NCBI GenBank assembly: GCA_963753385.1
Contig: CAVWCC010000007.1
Coordinates: 411,374-475,373 of the forward strand
Reading direction: 5' to 3'
From: JALZKA01 sp963753385
GTDB lineage: Bacteria > Actinomycetota > Thermoleophilia > Solirubrobacterales > 70-9
DNA length: 64,000 bases
In this document: piece by piece, positions 16,030 through 25,598 of the stretch
How the letters are laid out: each line of letters opens with the position of its first letter
Position numbering within the stretch: position 1 is the stretch's first letter
The notes under the pieces: generated by a model
The model's database searches: none
What the model was told of the DNA's origin: nothing
Seen by the model: only the letters and a program-made list of their open reading frames with translations
Position numbers and translations under genes: made by a program

Positions 16030-17769
16030 CTAGCGGCAGACGCGGAGCTCGCGCTCCCAGCCGATGCGACGTCCGTCGATCAGCTCTGCGCGGGCGCGAA
16101 CCAGGGCCTTGCCTCTGCCGAGCTCGCCGCGGCCGAACCGGTGCTTGAACGGCGAGCGGCGGTCCGTGCCGACCAGCTTCGAGCCAACGAAGAACTCGGC
16201 CAGCTCGATCTCCGGCCGGTCCCCTCCCGCGAAGTTCGCCCGAACCGGAGGCTCGCTGCAGCGCTTGCGGCCCTTGTCGCTCTTCAGCTCGAGCCGCAGT
16301 GCCGGCGTGGTGCGGCAGCTGCGGCCGGCGCACGTCCGGAGCGCGGCGAGCCGGGTCACGAGCCGCTGCCGCACGCGCGCATAGCCGGGGTCGTTATGCG
16401 CGCTCTCGATCTGGAACGGGTCCTCGCGCAGGTCGTAGAGCTCGAGGTCGCCGCCGTCGTACTCGACCCAGACGTAGCGCTGCGTATGGACAGCCTCGTA
16501 CTGCTGCGTGTCGATCAGGAGCTCGCGCCCACGCTCGAGCCACGGATGCTCGATCGCCGGCATCAGCGACCGGCCGTCGATCTGGTGTGTCGGCTGGGCG
16601 CCGCTCCAGTCGACGACCGTCGCCGCGAGGTCGGCGTTGATCGTCAGGTCGCGCACGTTGGTCCCCGCCGGGACGCCCGGGCCGCGGATGATCAGCGGCA
16701 CGGTGCTCGACGGCTCGTAGACCTTGGTCTTGCCGCTTGGGACCCGATGCTCGCCTGTGAAGAACCCGTTGTCCGCGGTGAAGATCAGGTAGGTGTCCCC
16801 GAGCGCCTGCTGTTCGCGCAGCGCGTCGACGACGGCCGCGACTCCGTCGTCGACCGCGAGGAGCGACTCGATCCGGCAGCGGTAGCGCCGGGTGAGGTTC
16901 GCGATCGCCTCGGCGTCCATCACCGGCAGGTTCGCGACGGCCGGGGGCTTGTCGGTGACGTCCGCCTCGTTGAACGATGGGTCCTGCGGCAGCGGCTCGG
17001 TGTCGAACGCATTCGCGTAGCGGGCGGCCGGGCGCGCCGAGGCCTGGCAGTTCATCGGCGGCTGGGGGTGGGCCTCAGGTCCGCCGGCGTGAGGCGCCGT
17101 GTAGTCGAGCTGGAGGTAGAGCGGGTCGGTGGCCCCGATGTGCTCTGAGATCAGGTCCACCGCCTGCTGCGTGAAGACGTCCTGTTTGAAGTCCTCGACC
17201 TCGGTGCCGTAGGTGACGTAGCTCCCGTTCTCGTTTTGGGCGTACTGGTAGACGTTCTGGACGGCGGTGTCCGAGGTGTACCACTCGTCCCAGCCTTCGG
17301 GGATCGGGTCGGCGGCGCCCGGGACCGCGCTTCCGTAGCCGTTCAGGAACTTGCCGACGTGCGCCGTCGTGTAGCCGCGGGCCTGGAGCCAGACCGCGGT
17401 CGTGTTGGCGCTGTCGAACGCCTGGAACCCGCCGGCGGGCGGGTTGTTGCCGAGCACCCCGTGGTTGTGCGAGTACTGGCCCGTGAGCAGCGTCGCCCGC
17501 GACGGGCAGCAGACCGGCCAGTTGACGTAGTGGTTGCGGAACGTCGCCCCGCGCTCGCCGAGCAGCTCGAGCGTCTGCTCCATGAACTGCATCGAGTCGA
17601 CCGTCTGGTCGTCGGTCTGGATGACCACGATGTTCGGCCGCGTGGGCGCCTTGCCGGCCTCGGCGGTCGCGCCGCCGCCGGCCACGCCAGCCGCGAGCGC
17701 CACGGCGGCGATCGCTCCTGCCACCAGGGCAGCACGCCCGGAACCTGCCGATGCACCCCCTCGATGCAT
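16030..17769 (-). CDS. Secreted arylsulfatase-like sulfatase
   Basis: This 579-residue exported sulfatase of the alkaline phosphatase superfamily hydrolyses sulfate esters. It has a signal peptide at the N-terminus (ALVAGAIAAVALAAGVAGG). The metal-binding Asp pair is in VVIQTDDQTVD (about residues 48-58). The formylglycine signature CCPSRATLLTGQYSHNHG lies at about residues 87-104, with Cys-Pro-Ser-Arg the modification site. The second metal site is FTADNGFFTGEHR. The last ~90 residues look like an additional Ig-like domain (ANFAGGDRPEIELAEFFVGSKLVG). No formylglycine-generating enzyme is adjacent. It faces the sucD gene across a short gap. Confidence 0.9.
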   Translation of the reverse strand: MHRGGASAGSGRAALVAGAIAAVALAAGVAGGGATAEAGKAPTRPNIVVIQTDDQTVDSMQFMEQTLELLGERGATFRNHYVNWPVCCPSRATLLTGQYSHNHGVLGNNPPAGGFQAFDSANTTAVWLQARGYTTAHVGKFLNGYGSAVPGAADPIPEGWDEWYTSDTAVQNVYQYAQNENGSYVTYGTEVEDFKQDVFTQQAVDLISEHIGATDPLYLQLDYTAPHAGGPEAHPQPPMNCQASARPAARYANAFDTEPLPQDPSFNEADVTDKPPAVANLPVMDAEAIANLTRRYRCRIESLLAVDDGVAAVVDALREQQALGDTYLIFTADNGFFTGEHRVPSGKTKVYEPSSTVPLIIRGPGVPAGTNVRDLTINADLAATVVDWSGAQPTHQIDGRSLMPAIEHPWLERGRELLIDTQQYEAVHTQRYVWVEYDGGDLELYDLREDPFQIESAHNDPGYARVRQRLVTRLAALRTCAGRSCRTTPALRLELKSDKGRKRCSEPPVRANFAGGDRPEIELAEFFVGSKLVGTDRRSPFKHRFGRGELGRGKALVRARAELIDGRRIGWERELRVCR

Positions 17770-17810
17770 GCCCCTCCAACACGGGGGTCCGACGGAAAGT
17801 CGCGGCTTTG

Positions 17811-18683
17811 TCAGCTTTGGAGAACTTCGACGGCAATCTGCGCGGCCTCGGTCGGTGAGGTGCCGACGCGGACGCCCTTCGCCTCGAGCGCGTCCTTCTT
17901 CGCCTGCGCGGTCCCCGAGGAGCCCGAGATGATCGCCCCGGCGTGGCCCATCTGCTTGCCGGGCGGCGCCGTGAAGCCGGCGATGTAGCCCACGACCGGC
18001 TTCGTCACCCGCTCGGCGATGAAATCTGCGGCGCGCTCCTCCGCGTCACCGCCGATCTCGCCGACCATCACGATCAGCTCGGTGTCGGGGTCGTCCTGGA
18101 ACAGGGTGAGGACGTCGATGAAGTCGGAGCCGACGATCGGGTCGCCGCCGATGCCGACGATCGTCGAGTTGCCGGCGCCCGCCTGCTTCAGCTCGTTCCC
18201 GATCTGGTAGGTCAGCGTCCCCGACTTCGACACGACGCCGATCGGCCCGGGGTCGAAGAACTGGGCCGGGATGATGCCGACGTTCGACTGGCCGGGCGAG
18301 AGCACGCCGGGGCAGTTCGGGCCGATCAGCCGCACGTTCGCCTCGCGCGCCTTCCAGTAGGTCTTCAGCATGTCGTGGACCGGGATGCCCTCGGTGATCG
18401 CGATCACGGTGTGCACGCCGGACTCGATCGCCTCGTCGATCGCCGCCGCGGCGAACCGGGCGGGGACGAACACCATCGAGGTGTTCGCGCCGCGCTCCTC
18501 GACCGCCTCCTTGATCGTGTCGAAGACCGGTACGCCGTCGACGTCCTGCCCGCCCTTGCCGGGGGTGACGCCGGCGACCAGATCGGTGCCGTAGTCGCGG
18601 TTGCGGAGGCCGTGGAAGGTCCCCTCGCGCCCGGTCAGGCCGCTGACCACCAGCTTCGTGTCGGTGTCGACGATGATGCTCAT
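17811..18683 (-). CDS. sucD: Succinyl-CoA synthetase alpha subunit
   Basis: This 290-residue alpha subunit forms succinyl-CoA/succinate plus NTP in the TCA cycle with SucC. The CoA-binding Rossmann fold opens at TKLVVSGLTGREGTFH. LIGPNCPGVLSPGQSNVGII and SGTLTYQ are family motifs, and the phosphohistidine is in KQMGHAGAIISGS near residue 245. The ATG at 18681-18683 overlaps the sucC stop (ATGA), giving a translationally coupled sucC-sucD pair. The length is normal for the family and no frameshift is present here. Confidence 0.96.
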   Translation of the reverse strand: MSIIVDTDTKLVVSGLTGREGTFHGLRNRDYGTDLVAGVTPGKGGQDVDGVPVFDTIKEAVEERGANTSMVFVPARFAAAAIDEAIESGVHTVIAITEGIPVHDMLKTYWKAREANVRLIGPNCPGVLSPGQSNVGIIPAQFFDPGPIGVVSKSGTLTYQIGNELKQAGAGNSTIVGIGGDPIVGSDFIDVLTLFQDDPDTELIVMVGEIGGDAEERAADFIAERVTKPVVGYIAGFTAPPGKQMGHAGAIISGSSGTAQAKKDALEAKGVRVGTSPTEAAQIAVEVLQS

Positions 18684-19822
18684 GCGTTCGCGAGTTCCAC
18701 GACCCTCGCAGCCGCGCCCAGCATCGTCTTCTCCTGGTGCAGGTTCGGCAGGTTCGCCTCGGCGAGGAGGCGCAGGCCCTCCTCCTGGTTGGTGCCGTCG
18801 AGCCGCACGACCAGCGGCACCGTCAGGTCGATCTGCTGCGAGGCCTCGATGATCCCCTTGGCGACCTCGTCGCAGCGGGTGATCCCGCCGAAGATGTTGA
18901 ACAGGACGGCGGTGACCTTCTCGTCCGAGGTGATGACCTCGAGGGCGTCGACGATCGCCTCGGCCTTCGAGCCGCCGCCGGCGTCGAGGAAGTTCGCGGG
19001 CTCGCCTCCGGCCTGCGCGACGACGTCGAGCGTGGACATGCAGAGGCCCGCGCCGTTGCCGAGGATGCCGACGTTGCCGTCGAGCTTCACGTAGGTGAGC
19101 CCCTTCTCCTTGGCCATCGCCTCCTGCGGGTCCGCGGCCGACTTGTCCTCGTAGGCGGCGAGGTCCTCGTGCCTGAACATCGCGTTGTTGTCGATCGTGA
19201 TCTTCGAGTCGAGCGCGATCACCTCGCGGGCGCCGGTGACGATCAGCGGGTTGATCTCGATCAGCGTTGCGTCCTCCGCGACCGACAGGTCGACGAGCTG
19301 GACCAGCATCTGCGCGACTCCGTCGACGACGTCGTCGTCGATCTGTGCCTCGTGCGCCATGTCGCGCGCGACCTCGACGTCGAGCCCGCCAGGCGGCTCG
19401 ACGTGGCGCCTCACCATCGCGGTCGGGTCCGACTCGGCGATCTCCTCGACGTCCATCCCGCCCATCCGCGAGAGCATCGCCAGGAGCTTCTTCTCGCCGC
19501 GGTCGAGGATGACCGAGGCGTAGTACTCGTTCGCGATCTCCGAGGCGCCCTCGATCCAGAGGTCGTGCACCGTGAAGCCGCGGATGTCCATCCCGAGGAT
19601 CGCCTCGGAGTGGGCGCGCGCCTCGGCCTCGTCGTTGGCGATCTTGATCCCGCCCGCCTTGCCGCGCTTGCCGATCGCGACCTGGGCCTTGACCACGGAC
19701 GGATAGCCGATCTCGCCGGCGGCCTTGACGGCGTCGTCCACGGTCGTCGCGTGGATGCCGGACGGCGTGGGAACGCCGTGCTTGGCGAAGAGCTGCTTGC
19801 CCTGGTACTCGAGTAGGTCCAT
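18680..19822 (-). CDS. sucC: Succinyl-CoA synthetase (ADP-forming) beta subunit
   Basis: This 380-residue beta subunit has an N-terminal ATP-grasp domain (MDLLEYQGKQLFAKHGVPTP, then SVVKAQVAIGKRGKAGG) and a C-terminal CoA-ligase domain. TLIEINPLIVTG carries the metal-binding Glu/Asn pair, and LDGNVGILGNGAGL and NIFGGITRCDEVAKG are diagnostic. It is first in the sucC-sucD operon and overlaps sucD by ATGA. It is divergent from a HAD hydrolase gene across 65 bp, where no clear promoter could be assigned. Confidence 0.96.
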   Translation of the reverse strand: MDLLEYQGKQLFAKHGVPTPSGIHATTVDDAVKAAGEIGYPSVVKAQVAIGKRGKAGGIKIANDEAEARAHSEAILGMDIRGFTVHDLWIEGASEIANEYYASVILDRGEKKLLAMLSRMGGMDVEEIAESDPTAMVRRHVEPPGGLDVEVARDMAHEAQIDDDVVDGVAQMLVQLVDLSVAEDATLIEINPLIVTGAREVIALDSKITIDNNAMFRHEDLAAYEDKSAADPQEAMAKEKGLTYVKLDGNVGILGNGAGLCMSTLDVVAQAGGEPANFLDAGGGSKAEAIVDALEVITSDEKVTAVLFNIFGGITRCDEVAKGIIEASQQIDLTVPLVVRLDGTNQEEGLRLLAEANLPNLHQEKTMLGAAARVVELANA

Positions 19823-19887
19823 AGCGGCGGCGCCCGGCGGGGGCGCGCGGCAGCGTATCTATAATCACCCGCCGCCCTCCCGCCAGC

Positions 19888-20571
19888 ATGCCCCTCCCCC
19901 ATCTCAAAGACATCAAGTGGGTGACCACTGACTGCTACGGCACCCTGATCGATTGGGAGAAGGGCCTTGCCGACGGCTTTCGCAGGGAGGCCGAGCGCGA
20001 CGGGTTCTCGTTCGACGAGGGGCCATTCATCAAACGCTTCCTCGAGGTTCAGGCCGAGATCATGAGCGGCTCCTACGAGCTCTACGCCGAGGTCCTGCGC
20101 CGCACCGCGGTCAAGGTCGCGAAGGAGATCGGCTGGGAGCTCGAGCCGTCGCGCGCGCAGTTCGTACCCGACTCGGTCGCCCACTGGCAGCCGTTCCGCG
20201 AGGCGAACGCCGCGATGGACCGCCTATCGGGGCGCTACGACGTCGGCATCGTCTCGAACATCGACGACAAGCTGCTCGGCATCTCGCGCCGCCACCTGCG
20301 CACCGAGCTCGACATCGTGGTCACCGCCCAGCAGGTGCGCTCGTACAAGCCAGACGAGGCCCACTTCCGCGAGTGCGCCCGGCGCCTCGGCGGCAAGAAG
20401 GGCTGGGTCCACATCGCGTCCGGCTACGAGGCCGACGTCGCCCCGTGCCTGAAGCTGAAGGTGCCGGTGATCTGGGTCAACCGCCACGGCGAGAAGCTCG
20501 AGGGCCGCAAGCGCCCCGACGCGGAGGTCAAGACCCTCCGCGCCGCCGCGGCGAAGCTCGGCGCCAGGTAG
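19888..20571 (+). CDS. HAD-family hydrolase (haloacid dehalogenase type II-like)
   Basis: This 227-residue HAD-superfamily hydrolase has a motif I of TTDCYGTLIDWEKG (nucleophile Asp at about residue 15, Tyr-Gly-Thr-Leu following), the pattern of L-2-haloacid dehalogenases and related phosphatases. Motif II lies in YDVGIVSNIDDKL, the motif III Lys in RSYKPDEAHF, and motif IV in HIASGYEADVAPCLKLK. The last shows an altered acidic pair, so catalysis by motif IV may differ. It is followed seven bases later by a sulfotransferase gene, so the two are probably co-transcribed. The substrate is unknown. Confidence 0.82.
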   Translation: MPLPHLKDIKWVTTDCYGTLIDWEKGLADGFRREAERDGFSFDEGPFIKRFLEVQAEIMSGSYELYAEVLRRTAVKVAKEIGWELEPSRAQFVPDSVAHWQPFREANAAMDRLSGRYDVGIVSNIDDKLLGISRRHLRTELDIVVTAQQVRSYKPDEAHFRECARRLGGKKGWVHIASGYEADVAPCLKLKVPVIWVNRHGEKLEGRKRPDAEVKTLRAAAAKLGAR

Positions 20572-20577
20572 GCCATC

Positions 20578-21543
20578 GTGGCGCCCGACGCGCCGCTGCC
20601 GCCGGACCCCGCCGACGAGGCGATGGTCGCCCGCGCGCACGAGCGCTTCGCCACCGAGCGTCGCCGGGCCCGGCGCGGCGCCGGCGGCCGCGACGGCGCG
20701 CTTCCCAACCTGATCGTGATCGGCGGTCTCAAGTGCGGCACGACGAGCCTCCATCACTACCTGAATCTGCATCCCGAGATCGCGATGTCGCGGCCGAAGG
20801 AGCTGAACTTCTTCGTCGCCGAGCTGAACTGGGAGCTGGGCGCGGACTGGTACCGCTCGCACTTCCCGGCGAGCGCCCGCGTCCGCGGCGAGACCTCGCC
20901 GCACTACACGAACCGGCCCCGCTTCACTGGCGTCGCCGAGCGGATGCGCGAGACGCTTGGCGCCGACGCTCGGCTCGTCTACATGGTCCGCCACCCGGTC
21001 GAGCGGCTGCTCTCCCACTACATCCACAGCGTCGGCGGTGGCTACGAGGCCCGCGACCTGGCCGACGCCGTAGCCGATCCGCGAAGCGCCTACGTCCAGC
21101 GCGGGCTCTATGCGTTCCAGGCCGAGCCGTACCTCGACGCGTTCGGATCGGACCGGGTGCTGATCGTCTCGCGCGAAGAGCTCGGACGGGAGCGGGACGC
21201 AACCGTGCGTCGCGTGTTCGAGTTCGCCGGCGTCGACCCAGGCTTCACCTCGCCGGAGTTCGACCGCGAGTGGGAGACCGGCAGCGCCAAGGGCACGGGC
21301 GGGTTCCGGCTGATGGACCGTGCGGTCCGGCTGCCCGGCCTGCGGGCGCTCGACCGCAACTTCGACCGACTGCCGGAGCGCCTGCGCTGGCTGGTCGAGC
21401 GCGTCGTCCACGACCCGGGCTCGGGCGAGGCACCGAAGCCGACGCTCGAGCCCGAGCTGCGCGAGCGGCTCGCGGGCCTGTTCCGCGACGACACGGCGCG
21501 GCTCGAGGAGCTCGCCGGCCGCCCGTTCGGCTGGGATCTGTGA
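20578..21543 (+). CDS. Sulfotransferase family protein
   Basis: This 321-residue PAPS-dependent sulfotransferase has a 5' phosphosulfate loop in VIGGLKCGTTSLHHYLNLHP (about residues 46-65), and the 3' phosphate-binding region is ARLVYMVRHPVERLLSHYIH. These are the two defining motifs of heparan/carbohydrate-type sulfotransferases. The GTG start follows the HAD stop by six bases. Its TGA stop is the first three bases of a repeat copy (21541-21591), so the repeat probably set the present C-terminus. The acceptor molecule is unknown; a secreted sulfatase lies a few genes away. Confidence 0.85.
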   Translation: MAPDAPLPPDPADEAMVARAHERFATERRRARRGAGGRDGALPNLIVIGGLKCGTTSLHHYLNLHPEIAMSRPKELNFFVAELNWELGADWYRSHFPASARVRGETSPHYTNRPRFTGVAERMRETLGADARLVYMVRHPVERLLSHYIHSVGGGYEARDLADAVADPRSAYVQRGLYAFQAEPYLDAFGSDRVLIVSREELGRERDATVRRVFEFAGVDPGFTSPEFDREWETGSAKGTGGFRLMDRAVRLPGLRALDRNFDRLPERLRWLVERVVHDPGSGEAPKPTLEPELRERLAGLFRDDTARLEELAGRPFGWDL

Positions 21544-21591
21544 GGCGGAGCCCGAAGGGCGAAGCCGAGCCCCGGCGTTGTTGAGCCGGCT
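21541..21591. repeat. GC-rich interspersed repeat, copy 2 (supplies sulfotransferase stop)
   Basis: This 51-bp segment matches 7082-7130. Both begin TGAGGCGGAG and share a 31-base identical 3' part containing GAGCCCCGGCG and TTGTTGAGCCGGCT. Here the leading TGA is the stop codon of the sulfotransferase. It fills most of the space before the RpiB-family gene. Confidence 0.7.
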
Positions 21592-21613
21592 TATCTAGGC
21601 GTACATTTCGTTC

Positions 21614-22060
21614 ATGCGGATCGCGGTCGCAGCGGATGAGCTGACGGGCGTCGCGGAGGCGGTCGTCGAGGCGCTTCGCGAGCGCGGGCATGAGCCGATC
21701 CCGCACGGCGCGCTCAATCCCGAGGAGCGGGACGACTGGGCCTGGGCGAGCGAGGCCGCGGCGCGCGACGTGGCCGACGGCCGCGCCGACCAGGCGGTGG
21801 TCTGCTGCTGGACCGGAACCGGCGCCGCGATCGCGGCGAACAAGGTCGCCGGCGTCCGGGCCGCGCTCTGCACCGACGCCGCGACCGCGGAGGGAGCGCG
21901 GCGCTGGAACGACGCCAACGCGCTCGCGCTCAGCCTGCGCAGCACGTCCGAGGCGGAGCTTGCCGAGATCCTCGACGCGTGGTTCGCGGGGAAGCCCAGC
22001 GACGAGGGCGGCGACCGGGCGAACGTGGAGCACCTGGGCGCGATGGAGCAACGCAGTTAG
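21614..22060 (+). CDS. RpiB/LacA/LacB-family sugar-phosphate isomerase
   Basis: This 148-residue protein of the RpiB family interconverts aldose and ketose phosphates such as ribose 5-phosphate. Family motifs are IAVAADELTGVAEAVVEALRERGH at the N-terminus, VVCCWTGTGAAIAANKVAGVRAAL with the catalytic Cys-containing loop (about residues 64-87), and RRWNDANALALSLR. The C-terminal tail (KPSDEGGDRANVEHLGAMEQ) is short, as in actinobacterial members. It follows the repeat copy and precedes a secreted-protein gene. I cannot tell whether it is the housekeeping RpiB or a catabolic paralogue. Confidence 0.85.
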   Translation: MRIAVAADELTGVAEAVVEALRERGHEPIPHGALNPEERDDWAWASEAAARDVADGRADQAVVCCWTGTGAAIAANKVAGVRAALCTDAATAEGARRWNDANALALSLRSTSEAELAEILDAWFAGKPSDEGGDRANVEHLGAMEQRS

Positions 22061-22070
22061 GCTGCCGCAG

Positions 22071-22935
22071 ATGCGAGCCTCGTGGTCACGCCGAGTCGCC
22101 GGGGCGTCCCTGGTTCTGGGCATCCTCGCGTTCGCGCTCCCGGCCGGCGGCGCGTCGGGAGCAGTGAAGCGCGCGGGCGGGATCGCATACGTCACCAAGA
22201 GCTTCGAGCGGGACGCCGGGTTCCGCAAGCTGCGCGCGCGCTGCCCGCGCGATACGCACGTCCTGTCCGGCGGGACGGACAACAACGCGCCGTTCAACCA
22301 GGCCGCGCTCCACCACAGCTACCCCGTGGATGCCCGCGACAGGGGGAAGCAGCCCGACGACGGCTGGAAGGTCGAGGTCACGGGCAACGCCACCTACACC
22401 TTCAGGGTCTACGCGATCTGCGCCGATCGCCGGGTCAAGTACGTGAAGCGCTCGCTCGCGGCGAACGGGGGGATGAGCCAGACCAACCTTGTCGTGGAGT
22501 GCCCTGGGAGCCTCGCCGTTGGTTGGCGGCGGTCACCGGGGCCCACGGGACCTCTTGGCCAACAGCGGCTTCCCGGACGCGCTCAACGACCTCTGGGCCT
22601 TCTTCGTCGACAACCAGTCGAACGAGCCGCTGCCCCTGACCGGATATGCGCAGTGCGTTCGGTTCCAGGTCGCCACCCAGAGCGAGGCCAACAACGCGAC
22701 GCCGGCGACCTCCCAGACGTTCGTCGAGGCGGAGTGCCCCACCGCGGGCTCGAGGTTCGTGATCGGTGGCGGGCTCTCGAATGGGGGTGGCTGGAACCAG
22801 ATCGGCGTGAACGCCACGTTCCCGGGCGGCTTCGCCGGGCCGCCGAAGGGGAGTTGGAGCATCTGGACCGACAACCGCACCTTGGCGACGATCTCCGTGT
22901 CCGCTCACGCTGTCTGCGCGCCCTCGCTGCGCTGA
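22071..22935 (+). CDS. Secreted hypothetical protein, interrupted by one frameshift
   Basis: This is an exported protein of unknown function. The first ~145 codons give a signal peptide (GASLVLGILAFALPAGG) and a domain with VLSGGTDNNAPFNQAAL. The frame then breaks at 22521-22526, where GGTTGG has one base too many, and continues one frame over as VGGGHRGPRDLLANSGFPDA through AHAVCAPSLR. The two halves look like two copies of one module (a VLSGG or VIGGG core followed by a hydrophobic strand and Cys), supporting a single original gene. The TGA overlaps the next start (TGATG). Sequencing error is the likeliest cause of the break. Confidence 0.6.
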
Positions 22936-23775
22936 TGCGCCGACTGCTGCCCGAGCCCGTCACCGAAGTGACCGTTGACGAGCTCGTCGGTGAGCTTTCT
23001 CCGGGGGAAGACCCGCCCCCGGATCGACCTCGCTTGATCACCAACTTCGCGGTGACGCTCGACGGCCGGGCGACGATCGGCGGCCGGTCGGGACCGATCG
23101 GCTCCGACCGCGACACCGAGATGCTCCGGGGCCTGCGGACCCGGGTGGACGCGCTCATGATCGGTGCTGGGACGATGCGGGCGGAGCGGTATGGGGGCAT
23201 GCCCGAGGGCCGGCTGCTGGTCCTGGTCTCCGGCCGCCTCGACCTGCCGTGGGATGCGGGCGTGTTCACCGAGGGCACGCGGCGAGGTGGTGGTGTTCAC
23301 GTCATCGGATGCCGATCCGCCGGAGACCGTCACCCCGGTCGACGTCGTCCGAGACCCGAACGGCGTCGACCTCGCGGGCGCACTCGCGCTCCTGCGATCC
23401 GAGCGGGGCGTGCGCTCGCTGCTCTGCGAGGGTGGGCCGCACCTCCACGCCCAGCTCCTTCAGGCGGATCTGATCGACGAGCTGTTCGTGACCCACGCGC
23501 CCAAGCTCGCGGGCGGCGAGGGCACCGGGCTCGTGGCCGGCCTGCCCGAGGCCGAGCGTCCGCTCGAGCTGGCCTGGCTCGTCTCGGAGCCCGAGACCGG
23601 CGAGCTGTTCGCGCGCTACCGCGTCGCGGGATGGACGGACACGGGGATCGCGCCCTGCGCCTCGACCTCGCGCTCGCCGCGCCGGAGGATCCGCAGGGCG
23701 AGCATCGTGCCGCCCATGAGCGCGGCGGCGCCGAGCGAGAGCTGGACGCTGAGGACGCCTTCCGGGGTCCAGTAG
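22935..23775 (+). CDS. RibD C-terminal-like (dihydrofolate-reductase-fold) protein, frameshifted
   Basis: This protein resembles the RibD C-terminal reductase domain, a DHFR fold that uses NADPH in riboflavin-type pyrimidine reduction. The first frame shows LITNFAVTLDGRATIGGRSG and DALMIGAGTMRAERYGG. Near 23280 the frame shifts by one and continues VVVFTSSDADPPETV, then SLLCEGGPHLHAQLLQADLIDELFVTHAPKL, which are family C-terminal motifs. Homology ends near codon RYRV at about 23625, so the annotated last 150 bp, which overlap the convergent gene, are probably spurious read-through after another small error. It starts by TGATG overlap with the secreted-protein gene. Confidence 0.65.
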
Positions 23776-24333
23776 ACATCGCGGAGGTCGAGCAGGAGCG
23801 CCGCCTCGTCGAGCGTCAGCCCGAGGCCGACCCCGAACGGGACCGCCAGCGTCTCCTCGAGCTTCTCGTTCTCGGTGAACAGCGCCGCCGCCCCGGAGCC
23901 GAACGCGATCAGGATTCCCGGGATGAAGTGGTGGATGTGGCGCCCGCCGAGCCGGACGCTGCCGAACGGCCACCAGCCGGCTCGCTGGCCGTGTGTCGAG
24001 AGGCGCACGAAGGCAAGCGAGCCGACGAACCCGGTAAGCAGGTTGAACAGCACGGTCTCGTGGCGGGGGGTCGCCCGGAACCCCTCGATCGCGACCGAAA
24101 CGGTGTCCTGGGTCGCTTGCCCGGTCGAGAACAAGCGCCATCTCGGCGGTCTCGAACACGCCGGTCGGGGACTCGACCTCGGGGTCGGCCTCGGCGGCCC
24201 GCAGCCGGCGGCGCGCGAGCCGCAGGAGCTCGCCGACGACCACGGTTCCCGCGGTCGCAGCTGCGACCGCCCCGAGACCGAGGGTGAGGCTGTCGAGGTC
24301 GCGCTGGTTCCGGCGGCGCGCGAACAGGGCCAT
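23616..24333 (-). CDS. Integral membrane protein, frameshifted
   Basis: This membrane protein of about 238 residues is reconstructed across one frameshift near 24137. The first frame runs MALFARRRNQRDLDSLTLG with a hydrophobic helix (VAAATAGTVVVGELLRL) up to FETAEMA. The second continues FSTGQATQDTVSVAIEGF and then several helices (VLFNLLTGFVGSLAF; IHHFIPGILIAFGSGAAALF; VQLSLGAAALMGGTMLAL). The loop GGRHIHHFIPG with paired His and the acidic TLDEAALLLDL suggest a metal or lipid site. I do not recognise a named family. It follows the nucleotide-sugar dehydrogenase by two bases, so they are co-transcribed. Confidence 0.6.
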
Positions 24334-24335
24334 CG

Positions 24336-25586
24336 CTACAGGCGCACTAGGTTGCCGGCCTCGATCCCGCGCGTCACGCCCCGGAAGTCGACGACCAGTG
24401 GCGCGGCCGCGACGACCGCCTCGTAGTCGACCTCAGGGTGCGCGGTCACGACGCAGGCGACGTCGCATGCCTCGAGCGCGTCCGTGAGCGGAACCGAGCT
24501 CAGGCCGAGCTCGGGCACGTCCGGGACGTGCGGGTCGTGGTAGGAGATCTCGGCTCCCAGGTCACGCAGGAGGCGGCCGATCCGCAGCGCCGGCGACTCA
24601 CGCAGGTCGCCGACCCCGGCCTTGTAGGAGACGCCGAGCATCAGGACGCGCGAGCCGCGCGCGGGGCGGCCGACATCGTTCAGGGCGCGGACGATCTTGT
24701 CCACGCAGAAATGCGGCTGCTGCTGGTTGATCTTCCCGGCGAGCTCGATGAACTCGGTCGGGAAGTCGTACTCCCGGGCCTTGAACGCGAGGTAGAACGG
24801 GTCGATCGGCAGGCAGTGGCCGCCCATGCCGGGCCCCGGCTCGAAGCGCATGAACCCGAACGGCTTGGTCGCGGCCGCGTCGACGACCTCCCAGATGTCG
24901 ATGTCCATCCGGTCGGCGAGCATCGCGAGCTCGTTGACCATCGCGATGTTGACCGAGCGGAAGATGTTCTCGAGGAGCTTGGTCAGCTCCGCCGCCTCGG
25001 GCGAGGACAGCGGCACGATGTGGTCGCAGATCAGGGAGTAGAGCTCGGTCGCCCGGTCGAGGCAGGCGGGTGTCAGGCCGCCGACGAGCTTCGGGGTCGA
25101 GCGGATGGTGTGGTCGGTCCGCCCGGGGTCGATCCGCTCAGGCGAGAAGGCGAGGTTGAAGTCGGTCCCTGCCTTCAGCCCGGACTCCTCGAGGAGCGGC
25201 ATCAGGCGGTCGCGGGTGGTACCGGGATAGGTGGTCGACTCGAGGACCACGAGCTGGCCCTCGCGCAGGACCGCGGCAAGCGAGCGGCCGGCGGAGTCGA
25301 CGTAAGCGAGGTCGGGCTCGCGCTGATGGGCGAGCGGCGTCGGGACACAGATCACGACCGCGTCGCAAGCGGCGAGCTGCGCGTGATCGCTGGTCACCGA
25401 GATCCGCTCGCCGACGAGCGGCGCGAGGCGCTCGGAGGGAACGTCCTCGACCGAGCTCTCGCCGCGGCCGACGCCCTCGACCACGCGGTGGTCGACGTCG
25501 AGCCCGACGACGTCTGAGCCCTCCTCGGCAAAGGCCACCGCGAGCGGCAACCCCACATACCCGAGGCCGATGATCCCGACCTTCAT
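24336..25586 (-). CDS. Nucleotide-sugar dehydrogenase (UDP-glucose/UDP-ManNAc type)
   Basis: This 416-residue NAD-dependent enzyme oxidises a UDP-hexose to a UDP-hexuronate in two steps. It shows the Rossmann motif MKVGIIGLGYVGLPLAVAFA at the start, CVPTPLAHQREPDL, VVLESTTYPGTT and SPERIDPG. The active-site region is ELTKLLENIFRSVNIAMVNE, and the catalytic Cys is in GPGMGGHCLPIDP. The pattern fits WecC/UDP-N-acetyl-D-mannosamine dehydrogenase more than classical Ugd. The ATG at 25584-25586 was chosen over a 20-residue longer start because it begins the first beta strand. A conserved leader motif lies just upstream. Its neighbour is a WecB-like fragment, suggesting surface polysaccharide precursor synthesis. 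Confidence 0.9.
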   Translation of the reverse strand: MKVGIIGLGYVGLPLAVAFAEEGSDVVGLDVDHRVVEGVGRGESSVEDVPSERLAPLVGERISVTSDHAQLAACDAVVICVPTPLAHQREPDLAYVDSAGRSLAAVLREGQLVVLESTTYPGTTRDRLMPLLEESGLKAGTDFNLAFSPERIDPGRTDHTIRSTPKLVGGLTPACLDRATELYSLICDHIVPLSSPEAAELTKLLENIFRSVNIAMVNELAMLADRMDIDIWEVVDAAATKPFGFMRFEPGPGMGGHCLPIDPFYLAFKAREYDFPTEFIELAGKINQQQPHFCVDKIVRALNDVGRPARGSRVLMLGVSYKAGVGDLRESPALRIGRLLRDLGAEISYHDPHVPDVPELGLSSVPLTDALEACDVACVVTAHPEVDYEAVVAAAPLVVDFRGVTRGIEAGNLVRL

Positions 25587-25598
25587 TGCCCCAAATTT